From Terribacillus halophilus (GTDB taxonomy: Bacteria > Bacillota > Bacilli > Bacillales > Amphibacillaceae), in assembly GCF_900162685.1 (NCBI RefSeq), contig NZ_LT727828.1:708824-772823 (forward strand): a stretch of 64,000 bases of DNA, given 5' to 3'. Shown piece by piece: positions 31,294-41,534 of the stretch. The notes under the pieces were generated by a model. The model worked only from the letters and a program-made list of their open reading frames with translations, had not been told where the DNA came from and did not search any database. Within the stretch, counting starts at the first letter, position 1, and every line of letters starts with the position of its first letter. The position numbers and the translations under genes are program-made.

Positions 31294-32315
31294 TTAATCA
31301 AGTATACCGTCTTGTCTCTCCAAGACAATTTGAAGTAACCTACCGAGATAAAACCGTAATGGGTAATCAAGTTGTGGTTCGACCTACGCATCTCTCTATC
31401 TGTGCTGCTGATCAAAGATACTATACAGGCACCAGAGGAAAAGAAGCGATGAAAAAGAAACTGCCAATGGCTTTAATTCATGAAGGCGTTGGAGAAGTTG
31501 TTTATGATCCTACCGGAAAACGCAAAGTAGGAACGAAAGTCGTATTGGTACCAAACACTCCGACAGAAAAAAATGAAGTAATTGCAGAAAATTATTTACG
31601 ATCAAGTAAATTTCGCTCCAGTGGATATGATGGATTCATGCAAGACTACGTGTTTCTTGATGATGATCGTATCGTAGAACTTCCTGAAGATATTAATATG
31701 AACGTTGCTGCCTTTACCGAATTGGTTACAATTGCAGTACATGCAATTAGCAGGTTTGAGAAGAAATCACACATACAGAAGGATTCGTTTGGTGTATGGG
31801 GTGATGGAAATCTAGGATTCATTACATGCCTTCTTCTAAAAAAATTGTACCCTGAAAGCACGGTTTCTATTTTTGGCAAGACGGACTACAAGCTGGCAAG
31901 GTTCTCCTTCGTAGATAATGCGTACAAGATTGACGAGATTCCGGATGAAGTTTCCATTGACCATGCAATTGAATGTGCAGGCGGGAAAGGCAGTCAGTAT
32001 GCGCTAGATCAGATTATCGATCATATCAAGCCTGAAGGTACTGTTTGCTTACTGGGAGTTAGTGAATATCCTATTGAAGTGAACACAAGAATGGTACTGG
32101 AAAAAGGATTGACTTTGCTTGGAAGCAGCCGCAGCGGAGCAGCTGATTTCCAAAGAACGGTCGATATATACAGAGATTATCCAGAAATTGTGGAATACCT
32201 TAGTACAATCATAGGGGATGTTCACGAAGTTAAAAAAATTGAAGATGCGACAGATGCTTTTGAGAGCGATTTGTCCAATTCATGGGGTAAGACTGTTATG
32301 AGGTGGCTTATTTAA
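31290..32315 (+). CDS. tarJ: Ribulose-5-phosphate reductase (NADPH, Zn-type)
   Basis: 341 residues, medium-chain dehydrogenase family. [13 protein letters not shown] near the N-terminus (Cys as zinc ligand), [11 protein letters not shown], and a Rossmann half with [17 protein letters not shown]. It reduces ribulose 5-phosphate to ribitol 5-phosphate, the substrate of TarI. Overlaps tarI by four bases, and the next polyol-phosphotransferase gene starts the base after its stop, so tarI-tarJ and the two phosphotransferases form one operon. Confidence 0.94.
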   Translation: MINQVYRLVSPRQFEVTYRDKTVMGNQVVVRPTHLSICAADQRYYTGTRGKEAMKKKLPMALIHEGVGEVVYDPTGKRKVGTKVVLVPNTPTEKNEVIAENYLRSSKFRSSGYDGFMQDYVFLDDDRIVELPEDINMNVAAFTELVTIAVHAISRFEKKSHIQKDSFGVWGDGNLGFITCLLLKKLYPESTVSIFGKTDYKLARFSFVDNAYKIDEIPDEVSIDHAIECAGGKGSQYALDQIIDHIKPEGTVCLLGVSEYPIEVNTRMVLEKGLTLLGSSRSGAADFQRTVDIYRDYPEIVEYLSTIIGDVHEVKKIEDATDAFESDLSNSWGKTVMRWLI

Positions 32316-33464
32316 ATGGATTCTCTGTCACCATGGAAGAGAATTTTTATCTGGCTGTATAGAAGTTTATTCCGTTTTGCTTATAAACTTTATAGTTTTA
32401 AGAACAAAGGGAAGAGAGAGTACTATTTATTTGCTCTATATAGAACCGATAAACCAGAAGGCAATCTGGGTTATGTATATGATGAACTATTGCGCCAGGT
32501 GCCGAATGCAAAGGTTCGCTTTATAAGAGGGGCAAATAAATGGAATCTCTCCATGCTGAAAGAGATTCCCTATCTTGCTGAAGCTAAATGTGTGATCTTA
32601 GATGATTACTACTTGCCAGTGTACTTGATTAAGGAAGACCAAAACCTTAAGATAGTCCAATTATGGCATGCTGCAGGAGCATTTAAAAAGTTTGGATACA
32701 GCACAATAGGAACCAATTTCGGCCCTAATCCAGCTTATTTAAAGCTTGTACCGATTCATGCCACGTATACACATGTGTATGTTTCTTCTACAAGCGTTGT
32801 ACCTTTTTATGCAGAAGCTTTTAATCTGCCGCAAGAACGTGTTATTCCTATTGGAGTTCCGCGAACAGATCTATTTACTTCCGTTGAGGACGTTGAAGCT
32901 GTTGAAAAGAAACTTTTCAGCAGCTTTCCAATTTGGGACAATGCCGATACGGTTCGTGTGTTAATTGCTCCTACTTACCGAGCAGGAGGAGCGCAGCGAG
33001 AATCAAATTTGAACATGGAGAAGGTAATCAAAGATATTGCTAAAGTAATTAACCCCAACGTTCAAATTATTTACAAAGCACATCCGTATACACCTGTTGA
33101 AGAACTGGATAAGCTTGCAGAATTCAGTAATGTACTAGTCGCTTCGTCTGGTTCCATTAATGAATGGATGCTGATAGCTGATGCATTTATGACAGATTAT
33201 TCTTCTTCCGTTTTCGAATTTGCCTTGTTAAAGAAACCATTCGCTCATTTTATTCCAGATTTGCATGAATACGAAACAAATCGGGGATTATATCAGCAAT
33301 TAGAAGTCATCTCGGATGGTGCTATGTTGGAAACAAGTGAGCAGCTGGTCGAATGGATTAACGCAAGAAGTAAAAATGAGTACTTTGATTCTTCACGGAT
33401 GGTATCACTGAATTTCGATAACACAAGTCGAGTTTCAGAATTAATAGTCCGTGACTTTAAGTAA
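32316..33464 (+). CDS. CDP-polyol phosphotransferase (TarF/TarK-like)
   Basis: 382 residues, same family as TagB: IVQLWHAAGAFKKFGYST, IAPTYRAGG, IYKAHPYTP, ADAFMTDYSSSVFEFALL. N-terminal amphipathic anchor RIFIWLYRSLFRFAYKLYSF. In ribitol-type clusters an enzyme of this length primes with glycerol phosphate (TarF) or ribitol phosphate (TarK) before the polymerase acts. I cannot tell which polyol it uses. ATG at 32316 directly follows the tarJ stop; the ribosome site would be AGGTGG inside tarJ. The next gene, a longer paralogue, follows 18 bp later. Confidence 0.85.
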   Translation: MDSLSPWKRIFIWLYRSLFRFAYKLYSFKNKGKREYYLFALYRTDKPEGNLGYVYDELLRQVPNAKVRFIRGANKWNLSMLKEIPYLAEAKCVILDDYYLPVYLIKEDQNLKIVQLWHAAGAFKKFGYSTIGTNFGPNPAYLKLVPIHATYTHVYVSSTSVVPFYAEAFNLPQERVIPIGVPRTDLFTSVEDVEAVEKKLFSSFPIWDNADTVRVLIAPTYRAGGAQRESNLNMEKVIKDIAKVINPNVQIIYKAHPYTPVEELDKLAEFSNVLVASSGSINEWMLIADAFMTDYSSSVFEFALLKKPFAHFIPDLHEYETNRGLYQQLEVISDGAMLETSEQLVEWINARSKNEYFDSSRMVSLNFDNTSRVSELIVRDFK

Positions 33465-33482
33465 AAGAGAGAGGCGTTACCT

Positions 33483-35396
33483 TTGTTTATTTCCTCTATT
33501 GATAATAAAAATATACCGGTTGATAGGAATGCTATCGTCGAGAGTGATATTACAGATCTAAGTATAAATGGACCTTATCTAGAGATAGAAGGGTATGCAT
33601 CTGTAAAAGATATTAAAACGTATGCAGAAGACCGTACACGAAAATCTTTATTACTTGTTCCGAATCTTGATATTGAGAAGCTCCAAAAAGATAACGAAAA
33701 TCTACAAGACACAGATCCAATGGAAATACTTGAAATGCATACAATCACTATCGCATTAGATAACTGTAAGTATGGGGAGCTTAAGAACGTTGATCCTTTT
33801 ATTACAGAGGATATGGACTTATTGGATGGTTTTAAGGGCGTTATTAACCTATCGGCAATGCATAACGGAAAACCACTTCAGGCAGGGGAGTACGATTGCT
33901 TTATTAAATTGGAGCAGATGGCAGCTGAAGAGGATACAACAAAGTACGAAAAAATTATTCCTTTGTCAAATGTGAAGACATTCTTTAAAAGTGACCTCCT
34001 GACAACAAAATTGGAGTACTTTTCAGCAAAAAAGGTCCAGAAGTATAACCTACTTATTTCTTTTAACACATATACGAAGACATTAAATCTAAAGAATTCC
34101 CTCTTACAATCGTATGACCCAAGAAACATGCCGGATAACGAAGAAACAAAAGAGCATAGACTTGTCAAAGCATTTAAGAGACGATTTTTCAGACTATTTT
34201 ATATGCTGTTTTGCCTGTTTCCAATTAAATCAAAGAAAGTTGTATTTGCTTCTGACAGTAGATCGGAATTAGATGGTAATTTTTATTTTGTTTATGAAGA
34301 ACTACATCGAAGAAATATGGATTTGGATATCTTGTTTTTATTCAATGAACGAATAAATAACAAAAAAACGATTACGGATTTGTTGAAGATGGCTTATCAT
34401 TTCGCTACTTCGAAGATTATTTTACTAGATGATTTTTATCCGTTAATATATCCATTGAAGATTAGACCGAATGCAGAATTAATTCAAATATGGCATGCGG
34501 CAGGGGCGTTCAAAACGTTTGGTTATAGCAGAATAGGACGTCCAGGCGGACCATCTCCGCACTCAAAGAATCATCGCAACTATACAAAGGCTGTAGTCAG
34601 CAGTGAAGGTGTACGAAAGAACTATTCAGAAGGATTTGGCATTTCTTTAGATAAAGTAGTTCCAACAGGTGTTCCGCGTGCAGACATCTTTAGTGATGAG
34701 GAATATAAAGCCTATGTGAGAAATCGACTTTTTGATAAGTATCCTCATTTAAAAGAGAAGAAAGTGATATTGTTTGCCCCTACCTTTAGAGGAAACGGAC
34801 AGGCATCTGCTCACTATCCTTTTGAAACGTTGAATTTAAAGCAGCTTTATGAGCAGCTGCATGAAGAGTATGTATTTTTATTCAAGATTCATCCATTCGT
34901 AAAGAATAACCTCACAATACCATATGAGTACGCTGATTTCTTTTATGACTTTAGTGAGTATCGGGAAATTAACGACTTGTTACTTGTAACGGATATTTTG
35001 ATTACTGATTATTCTTCCGTTTGCTTTGAATTTGCCTTGCTAAATCGTCCTATGTTATTCTTTGGTTTCGACGTAGAGAAATATATACAGGACAGAGATT
35101 TTTATTATAACTTCTTTGAGTTTATCCCTGGGCCTCTCTTAAAAACAACAGATGAGATGATCTATGCAATTAAGAATGAGGAATTCGAAATGCATAAAAT
35201 TAAACCTTTCGTCGATTACTTCTTCGATGATACACTCGGTAAAGCTTCACGAAATGTTGTCGATCAGCTAATACTGCCGGGCCTTGAGAATAAACCCGAA
35301 GTAATTGATAAAGAGAAGGTAATTTTACCTCCTCCAGTTTCACGCATAGAGTTATTTGAGCGATCAATGCAGAAGAATGAAGAAGAAGAAGAGTGA
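33483..35396 (+). CDS. tarL: Ribitol-phosphate polymerase, TarL-like, with N-terminal extension
   Basis: 637 residues. The C-terminal 430 residues are the catalytic domain: LIQIWHAAGAFKTFGYSRIG, VLFAPTFRGNGQ, FLFKIHPFVKN, DILITDYSSVCFEFALLNRP. The first 200 residues form a separate beta-rich domain, found in TarL/TarK-type enzymes but not in TagB. It probably extends the main chain of poly-ribitol phosphate from CDP-ribitol, using the membrane face. Start TTG at 33483 with AGAGAGG upstream; no ATG is near. Poly-ribitol rather than poly-glycerol is inferred from tarIJ in the same operon. TarL and TarK are hard to separate by eye. Confidence 0.82.
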   Translation: MFISSIDNKNIPVDRNAIVESDITDLSINGPYLEIEGYASVKDIKTYAEDRTRKSLLLVPNLDIEKLQKDNENLQDTDPMEILEMHTITIALDNCKYGELKNVDPFITEDMDLLDGFKGVINLSAMHNGKPLQAGEYDCFIKLEQMAAEEDTTKYEKIIPLSNVKTFFKSDLLTTKLEYFSAKKVQKYNLLISFNTYTKTLNLKNSLLQSYDPRNMPDNEETKEHRLVKAFKRRFFRLFYMLFCLFPIKSKKVVFASDSRSELDGNFYFVYEELHRRNMDLDILFLFNERINNKKTITDLLKMAYHFATSKIILLDDFYPLIYPLKIRPNAELIQIWHAAGAFKTFGYSRIGRPGGPSPHSKNHRNYTKAVVSSEGVRKNYSEGFGISLDKVVPTGVPRADIFSDEEYKAYVRNRLFDKYPHLKEKKVILFAPTFRGNGQASAHYPFETLNLKQLYEQLHEEYVFLFKIHPFVKNNLTIPYEYADFFYDFSEYREINDLLLVTDILITDYSSVCFEFALLNRPMLFFGFDVEKYIQDRDFYYNFFEFIPGPLLKTTDEMIYAIKNEEFEMHKIKPFVDYFFDDTLGKASRNVVDQLILPGLENKPEVIDKEKVILPPPVSRIELFERSMQKNEEEEE

Positions 35397-35403
35397 TACT
35401 AGA

Positions 35404-35441
35404 AAAGCCGATCATCGAATATATTCGTTGGTCGGTTTCTT
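35404..35441 (+). terminator. Terminator after tarL
   Basis: AAAGCCGATCA pairs with TGGTCGGTTT (one wobble), with T-rich end. Confidence 0.75.
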
Positions 35442-35650
35442 TGTAATATAATACATAGAAAAAATTTAGAAAATGCGGACGTACCTAAAGCAGAGGCGGT
35501 AATGCAAACACTTAACAAAATGAAACTACTTTTAAGTTTACGCTTTTGTGTGTAAGCTTTATAGTATAAGTTCTTCCCTTATTAGTTAGAGGAAATAGTA
35601 TAATTAATAATTGCGTTCGTTCATTTTACACATAACATGGAGGTCTTAGT

Positions 35651-37549
35651 ATGAATGTAGTATACATTACGAGCAGGTTGGACAAGGATCATGGTGGGCT
35701 AACGGCTTCATTACTTAATAAAGCCAGGATATTGGATGAATTGAAGAACTTAGGATCAACTATACTTACTTTTCATTTGGATCAAAAATTCACAGAAGTT
35801 AAAAAAGAAATTGCAGCACGTTATCATCTATCAAATAATATTCGTATAGAGAATATAAATGATTTTTACAGAAACAGGAACCAACTCCATGACAATACTA
35901 AATTCAGTATTCTGGAAGATGACTTTTTAGAAGTTAACATTTCAAATACCAAATGTGAGCTCTACAAAGATGGTATTAAAGTAATGGAAAAAGTATATAA
36001 AAATGGAAACATAACAGAGTTATTATATTTCAATCCCAATAACGAAATGTATAAAAAAGAAACTCTGGATCCAGATAGTTACCTATATTCCAGAAGCTTT
36101 TATTTGAATGGTTACATATCAAGAGAGGTTTTATATAGGAAAGATCAGTCTGTTTACTTGACCAGAGAGTTCGATGCAGCAAACGGTAAAGATACAATCA
36201 AGAGTATTATATTATTCTTTTCGAATGGAAGTTATCAAAGGTTTACTGATTTTGATGCTTTTAAAAAATATTTTGTTATGGAATTTGTAGAAACTCCGTT
36301 AACCTATTTAGTAGGAGAAGCCAGAGGTTTGGATTCGGTTATACTTAGTATAGACAATGAAAGTGTAAGAAAAGTATTTATGACCCACAGTATACATATT
36401 CGCCCGGGCACAGATATTATCCGAGCGGGTAATAGACCCGTACTAAATAACTTAAATGATATTGATTCCCTTGTACTGCTCACGGAAAAACAAAAAAAAG
36501 ATGTAATTAATAGATTTGGAAATCGAAGCAATTATTATGTTATACCGCATTCTATTGAAGAGAAAGAAATAAAGCAAAAGAAAAGTAATAACGAAGTTGT
36601 ACTTATTTCAAGATTACATGAAGAAAAAAATATAGAAGATGCAATCAAAGCTTTCAGCATAGTTAGTAAGAAGGTGCATGATGCGAAACTTCTTATCTAC
36701 GGTGATGGCCCGCATCGAACTATTTTAGACAAGTTAATTACAGACTTAAAAGTGAAAGATAATGTAATTTTAAAAGGATATTCCAGTAACGTTGATGAGG
36801 TACTGCAAAAAGCAGATTGTTCAATACTTACATCTAACTATGAGGGATTTGGGCTCGTGGTACAGGAAAGTCTTGCAAATGGGACGCCCGTTATAGCTTA
36901 TGATATAAAATATGGTCCATCTGATATGATTCATAATGGAGAGAATGGTTTTCTGGTGGAAGATAAGAATGTGGAAAGATTAGCAGAGAAGATTACACAT
37001 TATTTAAATTTGAGCCACGATGAAAAAGCAATGTTCCAAGAAAAAGCACTGCAATATATTAAGGATTTCACCCATGAAAAGTTTGCTGAGAAGTGGCTGC
37101 AGTTATTCAGAGATAATGAAAAGAAGGTTAGCCCATATGATGTAAGCATTAAATTATTAGATATTAAAGAAAGTAATAAGTATGTATACAAGGTTCTAGT
37201 AGAAATAGCGTGTAAGACGGAACGCGATGTGCATCCGACAATTAAAGGTCTGTTTTATTTACGATCAACTTTGGAAAATAAAGAAAAACGAGAGTACGTT
37301 GCTTTAAATGCAGAACTTACAGACAGCAGAGAAGGAAAGAAGATATATTCTGTGACTTTTGATGCAAAATCTATGCAAAAAAATGAAACATACGATTTTA
37401 GTATTGAAGTTCAAGATGGAACTACTTATCATAATATAAGAGTAGGAAATAAAAGAGATGTAAAAGGGGACTTAAGTAAGATATCAAACCGTAAAGTCAA
37501 ACCTTATTTCACTGAGAAACATGGTAATTTAAGCTTTAAGATAAATTAA
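35651..37549 (+). CDS. TarM/TagE-like teichoic acid glycosyltransferase
   Basis: 632 residues. The start MNVVYITSRLDKDHGGLTASLLNKA is GT4; residues about 75-215 form the inserted beta-rich (DUF1975-type) domain that makes TarM a trimer; the donor half has VVLISRLHEEKNIEDAIKAF, LLIYGDGPHR and SNYEGFGLVVQESLANGTPVI with the E-x7-E pair. Such enzymes add alpha-glucose (TagE) or alpha-GlcNAc (TarM) to the teichoic acid chain. Residues about 495-632 are an extra C-terminal beta-rich domain not in TarM (about 490 residues), whose role is unknown. ATG at 35651 with TGGAGG upstream. The gene is visibly AT-richer than the 0-28 kb part. Confidence 0.82.
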   Translation: MNVVYITSRLDKDHGGLTASLLNKARILDELKNLGSTILTFHLDQKFTEVKKEIAARYHLSNNIRIENINDFYRNRNQLHDNTKFSILEDDFLEVNISNTKCELYKDGIKVMEKVYKNGNITELLYFNPNNEMYKKETLDPDSYLYSRSFYLNGYISREVLYRKDQSVYLTREFDAANGKDTIKSIILFFSNGSYQRFTDFDAFKKYFVMEFVETPLTYLVGEARGLDSVILSIDNESVRKVFMTHSIHIRPGTDIIRAGNRPVLNNLNDIDSLVLLTEKQKKDVINRFGNRSNYYVIPHSIEEKEIKQKKSNNEVVLISRLHEEKNIEDAIKAFSIVSKKVHDAKLLIYGDGPHRTILDKLITDLKVKDNVILKGYSSNVDEVLQKADCSILTSNYEGFGLVVQESLANGTPVIAYDIKYGPSDMIHNGENGFLVEDKNVERLAEKITHYLNLSHDEKAMFQEKALQYIKDFTHEKFAEKWLQLFRDNEKKVSPYDVSIKLLDIKESNKYVYKVLVEIACKTERDVHPTIKGLFYLRSTLENKEKREYVALNAELTDSREGKKIYSVTFDAKSMQKNETYDFSIEVQDGTTYHNIRVGNKRDVKGDLSKISNRKVKPYFTEKHGNLSFKIN

Positions 37550-37592
37550 TGATATAAAAAGACGCTGGTACATTAGTACTTCAGCTACACTG

Positions 37593-37641
37593 AAAATCCA
37601 AACAATACTGCCTTTAATTGCAGCTTGTTTGGATTTTTTAT
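37593..37641 (+). terminator. Terminator after the TarM-like gene
   Basis: AAATCCAAACA pairs with TGTTTGGATTT around a long loop, followed by a T run. Confidence 0.82.
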
Positions 37642-38088
37642 ATTTGATCTAGGTGTAAGATGCTGCTTTGCTTTCGTACGGTTAGCGGAGCCTGGAAAGC
37701 GGAATCTTACCGAGATAACGCAAAAGAATTATTTTGTTAACACGTTCTACAGTGTTCTATGTAAAATAACTATCCTTGTTTTTTAAGCTGTACCATATAT
37801 TTTTTTAGGAAAGAACGCTTAATAGCATACATAAACAACCTTTTTTATGTCTTTGTATATATATTTTCGTCAATAAGTTGGTCGAACAAGTAAATATTTG
37901 ATGATTATTGTTAAAATTTGTTTAAGTTTGTAATATAATTAACATTGGTAAGTTTATATGCGTATAGACTTTATACCTATGAATTTTCCGAAGGTGGTGC
38001 TCTTATAGTCTCAGTTTTATAGATAGACATACATACTAGTCTCTATTCTTTGCACATTGAAAATCAAATAAGCCGTTGGGGGAGAATT
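37642..38088. other. Intergenic region before the glucosaminidase gene
   Basis: About 450 AT-rich bases. TATAAT at 37934-37939 is a likely -10; no good -35 is at 17 bases. No gene or riboswitch fold recognised. Confidence 0.45.
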
Positions 38089-41000
38089 ATGAGAAAAGTC
38101 GCAAGTCTTATTGTACTGCTGCTATTATTAAACTTAGCTGCACCTGTTTATAGTTCAGCTGCAGAAAACACTGAAAAAACATCATCCCAAACATCAGAAG
38201 TCATTGATCAGGATAAGGCTGTCCCTGTAACTAGTCAAGATGATGTAAATTTAGAAGCCGAAGTGGAAACGCAAGATACAAAAGCTGTTGAGGCGGAGAA
38301 AACAGAAGCTGAAAAACCAGTTGAAACAGAGATGGAAAAATCAACTGAAGAGGCATCCACTAAACAAGTTACGCCCGAATCATTATCAGAAGAGAACAAT
38401 AGTGCGACTGAAAATGATGAAGAAGTAAATTCTGCTCCTGAAGAGAAGAAGTCCGAAGATGAAAAAAATGCACAAGAAGCATCAACATCAGAAGACAAAG
38501 ACACACAGGCAACTGAGGAAGTTCCGGAGAAGAAATCGGTTTCTTCATCCAGCATATCAGAAGCTGAGAACGTACTAGAGTGGGGTTCTACAAGCAAGCT
38601 AGGACACCTTGGAAACAACTCGCGTATATACGCAGACTTAGCTAGTCTATCTTCATACAAAGTTGCCAAAGAAGCTGGACTTACAAATGCGGTATATTAT
38701 GCAAAACAACAAGCAAAAAGAAACGGTGAGTTATTTTATCGAATTAGTACGCAGCCGCATAGTGGTGTAGTAGGCTGGGTGAAAGCATCTGAGTTTAATG
38801 AACGCACTCACAAATCTATCAGCAATGATAGAAAGACTTTGTATGTAAAAGGAACTGGTGAAGCTTATACAAAAGCATGGGGCGGTTCTAAAGACAAAGT
38901 TTATACGTTGTCTTCATTAAAAGGAGAAAAGTTTGAGGTTAATTTGACTGAAACTGTTGGTACCAATACATGGTATCGCGGAATGCTCAATGGCAAGAAT
39001 GTATTTATCCATTCTGCTTACCTTACAACTAGTCCCAAGGGTGCTACAGTGAGTGCAACAAGTAAGTTGGGGCATCTTGGTAACAGTTCCCGTATATACA
39101 CGGATTTATCTAATCTGTCTTCATACAAAGTTGCCAAAGATACTGGACTTACAAATGCAGTATATTATGCAAAGCAGCAAGCAGATTTAAATGGTGAGTT
39201 ATTTTACAAAATTAGTACACAGCCAAGCAGTACACATGGTGTAGTGGGCTGGGTAAAAGCGTCTCAGTTTAATGAACGCACTCATAAATCTATCAGTAAT
39301 GATAAAAAGACTTTGTATGTAAAAGGCACTGGCGAAGCTTTTACAAAAGCATGGGGCGGTTCTAAAGACAAAGTTTATACGCTTTCTTCACTAAAAGGAG
39401 AAAAGTTTGAGGTTAATTTGACTGAAACTGTAGGCACCAATACATGGTACCGTGGAATGCTAAACGGTAAGAATGTATTTATCCATTCTTCTTATGTTAA
39501 AGAAATTGTGGCAAAAGAAAGTTCTACGAGTAAGTTAGGACATCTTGGCAACGATTCACGTATATATGCGGATCTATCTAATCTGTCTTCATACAAAGTT
39601 GCTAAAGAAGCTGGACTTACAAATGCAGTGTATTATGCAAAGCTGAAAGCAGATCTAAATGGAGAATTATATTACAAGATTAGCACGCAGCCAAGCAGCA
39701 CACATGGTGTAGTAGGTTGGGTGAAGGCATCAGAATTTAATGAGCGCACGCATAAATCTATCAGCAATGATAGAAAGACTTTATATGTAAAAGGAAGTGG
39801 CGAAGCTTTTACAAAAGCATGGGGCGGTTCTAAAAACAAAGTTTATACGCTGTCTTCATTAAAAGGAGAAAAGTTCGAAGTTAATCTGACTGAAACTGTT
39901 GGTACGAACACATGGTACCGCGGAATGCTTAATGGCAAGAATGTATTTATCCATTCTTCCTATGTAGAATCATATAAAGACATTGGTGTTGAAAGTTCTA
40001 CAAGCCGATTAGGACATTTGAAAAAAGATGCAGTTGTTTATAAGCATTGGTATGATCAGTCAGAAGGAAGAGTTGCCTCTGAGGCAAACCTTACGGATAC
40101 TGTCTACTACGTTAAACGTCAAGTGCAGGCAGCTGACGAAGTGTTTTATTTGATCAGTTTAGAACCGAGTGCGAAAAACGGAGTTGTAGGCTGGGTGCGA
40201 AGCGGTGATTTAAACAGCCGTTCTCATAAAGGAATTGATAAAGAACATAAAACTTTTTATGTAAATGGGAAAGGCACATCCTATACCAAGGCTTGGGGCG
40301 GATCAAAAGATATTGTTAAAACTGATTTATCCGATTATGCGGGCGAAACATTCTCTGTGACACTCACGGAGAGAGTAGGAAGTAATGTTTGGTACCGAGG
40401 TGTGATGAATAACAAAACAATGTGGCTTCACGAGTCTTTTGTTACCGAAAGTTACCAAAGAAGCACGCAATATGATTTGACTCTCCAAGAAGCGATCGAT
40501 ATTCAGAAAGAAGCAGGCGCTCAAACAGATAATGAGTATAGTGCTTATGTATCAATGGAATATATCGATAATAGTAAAGTGACCGCTGACTTACTTAATG
40601 TAAGAGGAGGTCCAAGTAAAGACTATTGGATTCTAGGGACTCTAAGCAAAGATTCCAAAGTAAATATTATTGGTAAATCAGGCAGCTGGTATAAGATCGA
40701 ATTTACCGGCGATCGTCAATGGGTGAATGCCAGCCCTAGCGATATTGCTTACTACTTAAATCCAAATAATTTTCTGGATAATGAGAAACAAAAGTTTCAA
40801 TTTCTGGACTTAACACGCTCAAGTGGGATTGATAAAGAAACACTAAATGCTTACATTGAGAAAAAAGCCCCGAAAGACAGTACGTTGCGTGGACAAGCAG
40901 AAGCTTTCATTGAGGCTAGCAAGCTGTATGGAATTAATGATATTTACCTAGTTTCTCATGCTTTATTAGAAACAGGAAATGGAACATCGTCATTGGCTAA

Positions 41001-41349
41001 AGGGAATACCTACAAAGGTAAGACGGTATACAATATGTATGGTATCGGTGCTTTTGATGAGTGTCCTCTTGAATGTGGTGTGAAGCGAGCATATGAGGAA
41101 GGTTGGTTTACACCTTATGATGCAATAGTAGGGGGAGCACAATACATTGGAAATGACTATATAAAAAATGGTCAAAATACATTGTACAAGATGCGCTGGA
41201 ATCCTAATGCAATGGCTAATTTAGGCAAAGCTAGTCACCAATATGCAACAGATATTGGATGGGCATCCAAACAAGTTTCAACTATGTTTAACCTTTACCA
41301 AGAAATTGGTGTTTACACACTTTACTTAGACATACCACACTATAATTAA
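38089..41349 (+). CDS. GW-repeat autolysin with glucosaminidase domain
   Basis: 1086 residues. Signal peptide at 1-25 (LIVLLLLLNLAAPVYSSAA), an acidic Glu/Ser/Thr-rich linker to about 165, four GW-type units of about 156 residues each (166-785; each contains a VVGWVKAS motif and a KAWGGSK motif, hence two SH3-like GW modules), a bacterial SH3 domain at about 828-890 (LLNVRGGPSKDYWILGTL) and a C-terminal LytD-like glucosaminidase (GH73) at about 900-1086 (SHALLETGNGTSSLA with catalytic Glu, then NMYGIGAFDE). It cleaves glycan strands outside the cell; GW modules bind teichoic acid and localise it. ATG at 38089 with GGGGGAG upstream. Next gene is the matching amidase. Confidence 0.92.
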   Translation: MRKVASLIVLLLLLNLAAPVYSSAAENTEKTSSQTSEVIDQDKAVPVTSQDDVNLEAEVETQDTKAVEAEKTEAEKPVETEMEKSTEEASTKQVTPESLSEENNSATENDEEVNSAPEEKKSEDEKNAQEASTSEDKDTQATEEVPEKKSVSSSSISEAENVLEWGSTSKLGHLGNNSRIYADLASLSSYKVAKEAGLTNAVYYAKQQAKRNGELFYRISTQPHSGVVGWVKASEFNERTHKSISNDRKTLYVKGTGEAYTKAWGGSKDKVYTLSSLKGEKFEVNLTETVGTNTWYRGMLNGKNVFIHSAYLTTSPKGATVSATSKLGHLGNSSRIYTDLSNLSSYKVAKDTGLTNAVYYAKQQADLNGELFYKISTQPSSTHGVVGWVKASQFNERTHKSISNDKKTLYVKGTGEAFTKAWGGSKDKVYTLSSLKGEKFEVNLTETVGTNTWYRGMLNGKNVFIHSSYVKEIVAKESSTSKLGHLGNDSRIYADLSNLSSYKVAKEAGLTNAVYYAKLKADLNGELYYKISTQPSSTHGVVGWVKASEFNERTHKSISNDRKTLYVKGSGEAFTKAWGGSKNKVYTLSSLKGEKFEVNLTETVGTNTWYRGMLNGKNVFIHSSYVESYKDIGVESSTSRLGHLKKDAVVYKHWYDQSEGRVASEANLTDTVYYVKRQVQAADEVFYLISLEPSAKNGVVGWVRSGDLNSRSHKGIDKEHKTFYVNGKGTSYTKAWGGSKDIVKTDLSDYAGETFSVTLTERVGSNVWYRGVMNNKTMWLHESFVTESYQRSTQYDLTLQEAIDIQKEAGAQTDNEYSAYVSMEYIDNSKVTADLLNVRGGPSKDYWILGTLSKDSKVNIIGKSGSWYKIEFTGDRQWVNASPSDIAYYLNPNNFLDNEKQKFQFLDLTRSSGIDKETLNAYIEKKAPKDSTLRGQAEAFIEASKLYGINDIYLVSHALLETGNGTSSLAKGNTYKGKTVYNMYGIGAFDECPLECGVKRAYEEGWFTPYDAIVGGAQYIGNDYIKNGQNTLYKMRWNPNAMANLGKASHQYATDIGWASKQVSTMFNLYQEIGVYTLYLDIPHYN
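38588..40442 (+). repeat. Four tandem GW units in the glucosaminidase gene
   Basis: Units start at about 38588, 39058, 39526 and 39996 (period about 468 bp). The first three are nearly identical at protein and DNA level; the fourth is diverged. Each begins with TSKLGHLG and ends with FIHSxYV. Confidence 0.9.
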
Positions 41350-41356
41350 TAAAAAG

Positions 41357-41390
41357 TACATTGTCCTAAACAGGGCAATGTATTTTTTTT
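41357..41390 (+). terminator. Terminator after the glucosaminidase gene
   Basis: TACATTGTCC pairs with GGGCAATGTA (one wobble), followed by eight T residues. Confidence 0.85.
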
Positions 41391-41450
41391 GCATTTATAA
41401 CTTTAAATTGAAAGCGAAATACCGATAAATAGGTATGGAGGGGTGAGGAA

Positions 41451-41498
41451 ATGAGCGATATGCCCTCTGTAGGCCTAAAGAAGGAAATAGTTTTATAA
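41451..41498 (+). CDS. Possible 15-residue leader peptide
   Basis: Fifteen codons (MSDMPSVGLKKEIVL) and a stop, with an unusually strong GGAGGGGTGAGG directly before the ATG, 37 bases ahead of the amidase start. GAGGG/CCCTC flank the beginning as a hairpin. No known family; may be a translated leader that affects the amidase mRNA, or chance. Confidence 0.35.
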   Translation: MSDMPSVGLKKEIVL

Positions 41499-41534
41499 CT
41501 ATCTTAGACTTAATCTAACATAAGGGGTTTGTTT

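Noticed and set aside
41401-41534. Riboswitch in the amidase leader
   Set aside because: I compared by eye with c-di-AMP and c-di-GMP motifs; conserved cores are absent. Only a short hairpin and a small ORF remain.
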